DNA from: Tidjanibacter sp.
Lineage (GTDB): Bacteria; Bacteroidota; Bacteroidia; Bacteroidales; Rikenellaceae
Length of the DNA: 45,625 nucleotides
Assembly: GCA_017390585.1 (NCBI GenBank)
Contig: JAFPBB010000072.1
Coordinates: 1-45,625 of the forward strand
Reading direction: 5' to 3'
The notes under the pieces are model-generated. The model had not been told where the DNA came from and did no database searches. It saw nothing but the letters and a program-made list of their open reading frames with translations. Made by a program: the position numbers and the translations under genes. Shown piece by piece: positions 42,550-45,625 of this stretch; the first letter of the stretch is position 1; every line of letters starts with the position of its first letter.

Positions 42550-44784
42550 ATGAAAAAACTCCGTTTATTCTCCACATTGATGCTCGCTGCGGCGGCACTA
42601 TTCGCAGTTAGTTGCGGCGACAAACCCGAACCAGATCCCGAGCCCAAACCCGAGCCCCCTACCCCCGAGCCCGTGGAGCTTACCTTTGAGGTGAGCATCG
42701 GCGAGGTGACCAAATCGTCGGTTGTCTACTCGGTTGTTCCCAGCGACAAAGAGGCTACCTACTTGTCGATCGTGGTGCCCGAGAGTATGCTCGACGAGTC
42801 GGGCGTGGGCGAGAAACTCGCAACCGACATTCTTGCCGAGCTGAAGAATATGGCAGCAGGCAGCGGTAAGACTATGGATGAGTATATGCCCACCATCACC
42901 GCCAAAGGCGACCTCAACAACATCACCACCGACGGCCTCGCCGCAGCTTCCGACTACTCGCTCGTAATATTCGGTCTGGACGAGAAGTGGGAGGCAACCA
43001 CCCTTCCCAACTGCACCCCCTTCACCACCGAGGAGGTTGAGGTTGTTGCTTGCACCTTCGAGGTGATCCCCACCGTTGAGGGCACCACCGCAACCATCCA
43101 GGTTACCCCCTCCGACAAGAGTGTGAAATACCACCTCTTCATCGTGGAGTATGCTATGTTCGACGCCTACACCAACCCCGAGGGTCAGTACAAAATGAGC
43201 GTTGGCGATTTCTATGCAGCATACCTCGACAGCGAGCTCCAGAACTACCTCGCACAGGGCTATCCTATGGATATGCTTTGGGATGGTCTCTTCTACAGTG
43301 GCGACGTTAAGCTCCAAGCCAAGAACCTCAATGCCAACACCGACTATGTTTATATGGTTGCTACCGGCGCTTATGAGGATGGTCAGATCTATGTGACCTC
43401 GGAGCCCACCTACGACACCTTCACCAGCGGCGATGTTGCCACCTCGGACCTCACCTTCGAGATTCAGCTCTCCAACCCCGAGACCAACCGTTTCGACCTG
43501 AAGATTATCCCCAGCAACCTCGACGAGCCCTTCACCTGGATTCAGGGTCCCTACGATGGCGTTTCGACCGACCAGGAGCTTGCCGACGCATTCATTGCAC
43601 AGAACAAGAGCTGGCTCGATATGGGCTTTATGACCTACAAAGGTGTGCAGGACTACACCGAGGCAGGCCCCAACTACAAATACAAAGTTGATTCGCCCGA
43701 CACCGAGTACTATGTGATGGCTATCGGCTACGCCGGCGGCCCCACCACCGCTCCCACCGTGGCTAAAATCCGCACCCTCCCCGCTCCCAAGCCCGAGGAC
43801 GCCACCTTCCAGCTCACCGCACACTCGGCTACTGCCTATGGCTTCCAGGTGGATGTTGATTCGTCGGACCAGAGCACTGCATACGTCTTTGGTACCTGCG
43901 AGGACGGCACTTTCAACGAGGCTGAGATTTGCGAGACTATGGTTGCAGAGTTCCAGTATCTCTACGAGATGATGGTAGCTTGGGATCCCACCTACACTAT
44001 GGCACAGGTGCTCGGCACCTACGCTTGGAAGGGTGACTACACCATCGACTCCTCTGCCACCGAGCCCGGCAAGACCTACACCGCATTCATCCTCGCCTTC
44101 AATCAGGATGGCACCGTGGCTAAGGTTCACACCTATCCTTCGATCGTGACCACTCCCGAGGTTGGTTCGGTAACCCCCACCCTCGAGCTCGTGGGCTACT
44201 ACTCCGGCGATGAGGAGAATGGCGCACTCTTCGGTCAGCCCGACGCTACCGCAGGTATGGCTATCACCGTTGTTAAGTTCGGCAACCTCGATGCAGCTTC
44301 CTACCTCTACCACAGCACCAGCTACGACACCACCATCCCCACTCTCTCCGACGCTGAGATCTACAACGGCCTCTATTGGAGCCAGCAGAGCATCTCCACT
44401 CCCTACGGATTCTACGTGATGGATTGGACCTACACCCAGTATGTTGTCTCCTATGCTCTCGACGCATCGAGCCAGCCCGGTGGCGTTGCACGCTTGGAGG
44501 TGACCCCCACCGCAGAGAACAAGAGCCCCTACAGCGAGCTCGAGGCTCTCGTGAAAGAGCTCAACTCGAAGTCTGAGGTATTCTCGCCCAGCAAAGAGAA
44601 CATCCGCGTAGAGCGCGCCGGCACCATCCTCAACAAGAAGACCACCAACAGCGTCTTCAACGGCACTCTCGAGAACGCAGAGGTTGAGCTTCCCGCAACC
44701 ATCTCGCGTCCCGCAGAGGCTAAGGCTATGGATCTGACAAGCCTCCGTGCCCTCAAGGCTATGAGCGCTGTTCGCACCCGCTAA
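42550..44784 (+). CDS. Large lipoprotein of unknown function
   Basis: This 744-residue lipoprotein has a signal ending FAVSC (Cys22) and a linker of repeated Pro-acidic pairs (DKPEPDPEPKPEPPTPEP). The mature part looks like three or four beta domains of about 120-130 residues that each end in a phrase such as ASDYSLVIFG, NTDYVYMVATG, DTEYYVMAIG or GKTYTAFILAF, like fibronectin-type repeats. The last 70 residues are Ser/Lys/Arg-rich (SPSKENIRVERAG, SAVRTR). It resembles the lipoproteins at 24967 and 33375 in layout and tail. Likely surface-exposed. It has its own -7 element and terminator. Confidence 0.78.
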   Translation: MKKLRLFSTLMLAAAALFAVSCGDKPEPDPEPKPEPPTPEPVELTFEVSIGEVTKSSVVYSVVPSDKEATYLSIVVPESMLDESGVGEKLATDILAELKNMAAGSGKTMDEYMPTITAKGDLNNITTDGLAAASDYSLVIFGLDEKWEATTLPNCTPFTTEEVEVVACTFEVIPTVEGTTATIQVTPSDKSVKYHLFIVEYAMFDAYTNPEGQYKMSVGDFYAAYLDSELQNYLAQGYPMDMLWDGLFYSGDVKLQAKNLNANTDYVYMVATGAYEDGQIYVTSEPTYDTFTSGDVATSDLTFEIQLSNPETNRFDLKIIPSNLDEPFTWIQGPYDGVSTDQELADAFIAQNKSWLDMGFMTYKGVQDYTEAGPNYKYKVDSPDTEYYVMAIGYAGGPTTAPTVAKIRTLPAPKPEDATFQLTAHSATAYGFQVDVDSSDQSTAYVFGTCEDGTFNEAEICETMVAEFQYLYEMMVAWDPTYTMAQVLGTYAWKGDYTIDSSATEPGKTYTAFILAFNQDGTVAKVHTYPSIVTTPEVGSVTPTLELVGYYSGDEENGALFGQPDATAGMAITVVKFGNLDAASYLYHSTSYDTTIPTLSDAEIYNGLYWSQQSISTPYGFYVMDWTYTQYVVSYALDASSQPGGVARLEVTPTAENKSPYSELEALVKELNSKSEVFSPSKENIRVERAGTILNKKTTNSVFNGTLENAEVELPATISRPAEAKAMDLTSLRALKAMSAVRTR

Positions 44785-44803
44785 GCGATCTCCCGCAATA
44801 ATC

Positions 44804-44842
44804 AACCCCACGCTCTTCCCCCGAGAGGAGCGTGGGGTTTTT
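44804..44842 (+). terminator. Terminator after the 744-residue lipoprotein gene
   Basis: AACCCCACGCTC (44804-44815) pairs perfectly with GAGCGTGGGGTT (44828-44839) around a 12-nt loop; T's run to 44842. Confidence 0.92.
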
Positions 44843-44983
44843 GTGTGCAGATGGCTCTTCCCCGAGTGACGCACCAATGGCAGCCATAATCGTCACCAAA
44901 AACGGACGGCACAATTGTTGCTAAAAATGATCTATCTGCCCAATAATATTGGACGGAATGCAGCAATATCAAAAAAAATAGGC

Positions 44984-44991
44984 TACATTTG
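44984..44991 (+). promoter_or_regulatory. -7 element of the FNRE-repeat gene
   Basis: TACATTTG at 44984-44991 is a perfect -7 match, 41 nt before the ATG at 45033. No -33 TTG at the usual spacing was found. Nothing else is seen in 44843-44983. Confidence 0.7.
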
Positions 44992-45032
44992 TGCCAAATT
45001 TCATTCAACATTTTTAACTGACATACGAAGCA

Positions 45033-45625
45033 ATGATCAAGACAGATTCACCCGTGAGGGCACACTCTGAAGAGAACGAAGGCTACAAGACCTTCGCAAA
45101 GGACAAAAGGACACGAACTCCCAGGAGCAACACACCCGAATACTCCTCCACACACCACAACGCCTCGGGCGAGAGGGAGGAGAAACGACGCTCCTACAAC
45201 CCCAACTTCACACGCGACAATCAACTCACCGACCGCAATAAACGTCAAGCCGAATACCGCAGCGAGCGCGGCGAGCGTTCGTTCAACCGCGAGGGCGGCT
45301 TCAACCGTGAGCGCAACTTCAACCGCGAGGAGCGCGGCGAGAGGTCGTTCAACCGCGAGGGTGGATTCAACCGCGAGGGTGGCTCGTTCAACCGAGAGCG
45401 CAACTTCAATCGTGAGGAGCGCGGCGAGAGGTCGTTCAACCGCGAGGGTGGATTCAACCGTGAGGGTGGATTCAACCGCGAGCGCAACTTCAATCGTGAG
45501 GAGCGTGGTGAGCGTTCGTTCAACCGCGAGGGTGGATTCAACCGCGAGCGCAACTTCAACCGCGAGGAGCGTGGTGAGCGTTCGTTCAACCGCGAGGGTG
45601 GATTCAACCGCGAGGGCGGATTCAA
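45033..45625 (+). CDS. Arg/Asn-rich FNRE-repeat protein, 3' end outside window
   Basis: The frame opens at the ATG at 45033 (MIKTDSPVRAHSEENEGYK) and stays open to the window edge, about 197 codons. After some 75 polar residues, five rounds of a repeat begin: units ERGERSFNRE, GGFNRE and RNFNRE alternate with lengths of about 22, 29, 28, 22 residues. The sequence is rich in Arg, Gly, Asn, Glu and Phe, has no hydrophobic helix, and should be disordered. In Bacteroidota such N-terminal extensions often precede S4-domain rRNA pseudouridine synthases, so that is the best guess (inference), with an RNA helicase or other RNA-binding protein as alternatives. Confidence 0.75.
   Translation, partial: MIKTDSPVRAHSEENEGYKTFAKDKRTRTPRSNTPEYSSTHHNASGEREEKRRSYNPNFTRDNQLTDRNKRQAEYRSERGERSFNREGGFNRERNFNREERGERSFNREGGFNREGGSFNRERNFNREERGERSFNREGGFNREGGFNRERNFNREERGERSFNREGGFNRERNFNREERGERSFNREGGFNREGGF
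45265..45625 (+). repeat. In-frame tandem repeats coding for FNRE units
   Basis: Eighteen-base sub-units such as GGTGGATTCAACCGCGAG recur many times with near-identical sequence, arranged in longer blocks of 66-87 bp. The similarity at DNA level is high enough for copy number to change by slippage or recombination. The repeats keep the reading frame throughout. Confidence 0.9.

Noticed and set aside
45245-45625. Minus-strand frame of NPPSRLN / SSRLKLRS repeats
   Set aside because: It is the reverse of the plus-strand FNRE repeats. The plus frame has an ATG, a -7 element and a non-repetitive N-terminus.
45265-45625. Repeat array considered as a CRISPR
   Set aside because: There are no unique spacers; the units are contiguous, in frame and of coding character.

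Overview
The window looks like chromosomal DNA of a gut Bacteroidota, most likely Alistipes or another member of the Rikenellaceae. The reasons are: repeated Bacteroidota-type promoters (TTG, a spacer of about 19-20 bp, then TAnnTTTG); A-rich leaders without strong Shine-Dalgarno sites; a moderately high GC content; and families typical of the phylum (DUF4293, DUF4199, Omp28-like lipoproteins, DUF6029-like barrels, a TonB-type barrel with a carboxypeptidase-like N-domain, DAHP synthase fused to chorismate mutase). The genus is an inference. I saw no phage, insertion sequence, CRISPR array, rRNA or tRNA.

Layout. 1-4.8 kb: a truncated ICMT-like methyltransferase, an nfeD-SPFH operon, and an SPFH/ribbon-helix-helix/CPBP-protease operon, with clear hairpin terminators. 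4.9-7.3 kb: an outer-membrane barrel whose promoter spacer appears to be a (TA)n tract. 7.5-9.6 kb (minus): a Na/Ca exchanger-type antiporter and two small envelope proteins. 9.8-10.5 kb: an acyl-ACP thioesterase. 10.6-16.4 kb (minus): a co-directional run of yciO-like, DUF4199, GT2, DUF4293, protein kinase, vWA and pseudokinase/WG-repeat genes. 16.5 kb: the SRP RNA, divergent from mltG with overlapping promoters. 16.7-21.7 kb: mltG followed by three shikimate-pathway genes (aroF-Q fusion, an unusual aroD-aroA fusion, aroC). 21.9-39.6 kb: a large envelope region of long lipoproteins plus two head-to-head modules made of a DUF6029-like barrel and Omp28-like CxxC lipoproteins; the left module also has a TlpA-type thioredoxin. 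39.8-45.6 kb: a nitroreductase, a long-chain acyl-CoA synthetase, another large lipoprotein, and the start of an RNA-binding-like protein made of FNRE repeats that runs off the right edge.

The two best candidates for under-described systems are (1) the overlapping kinase / vWA / pseudokinase-WG operon at 10.6-13.8 kb, which resembles vWA-kinase signalling triads but lacks a phosphatase, and (2) the duplicated TlpA / CxxC-lipoprotein / barrel cluster at 27.4-39.6 kb, whose two barrels both keep a CX4C pair beside the last beta strand, suggesting envelope thiol-disulfide exchange. The functions of both are inferred from domain content and gene order only.
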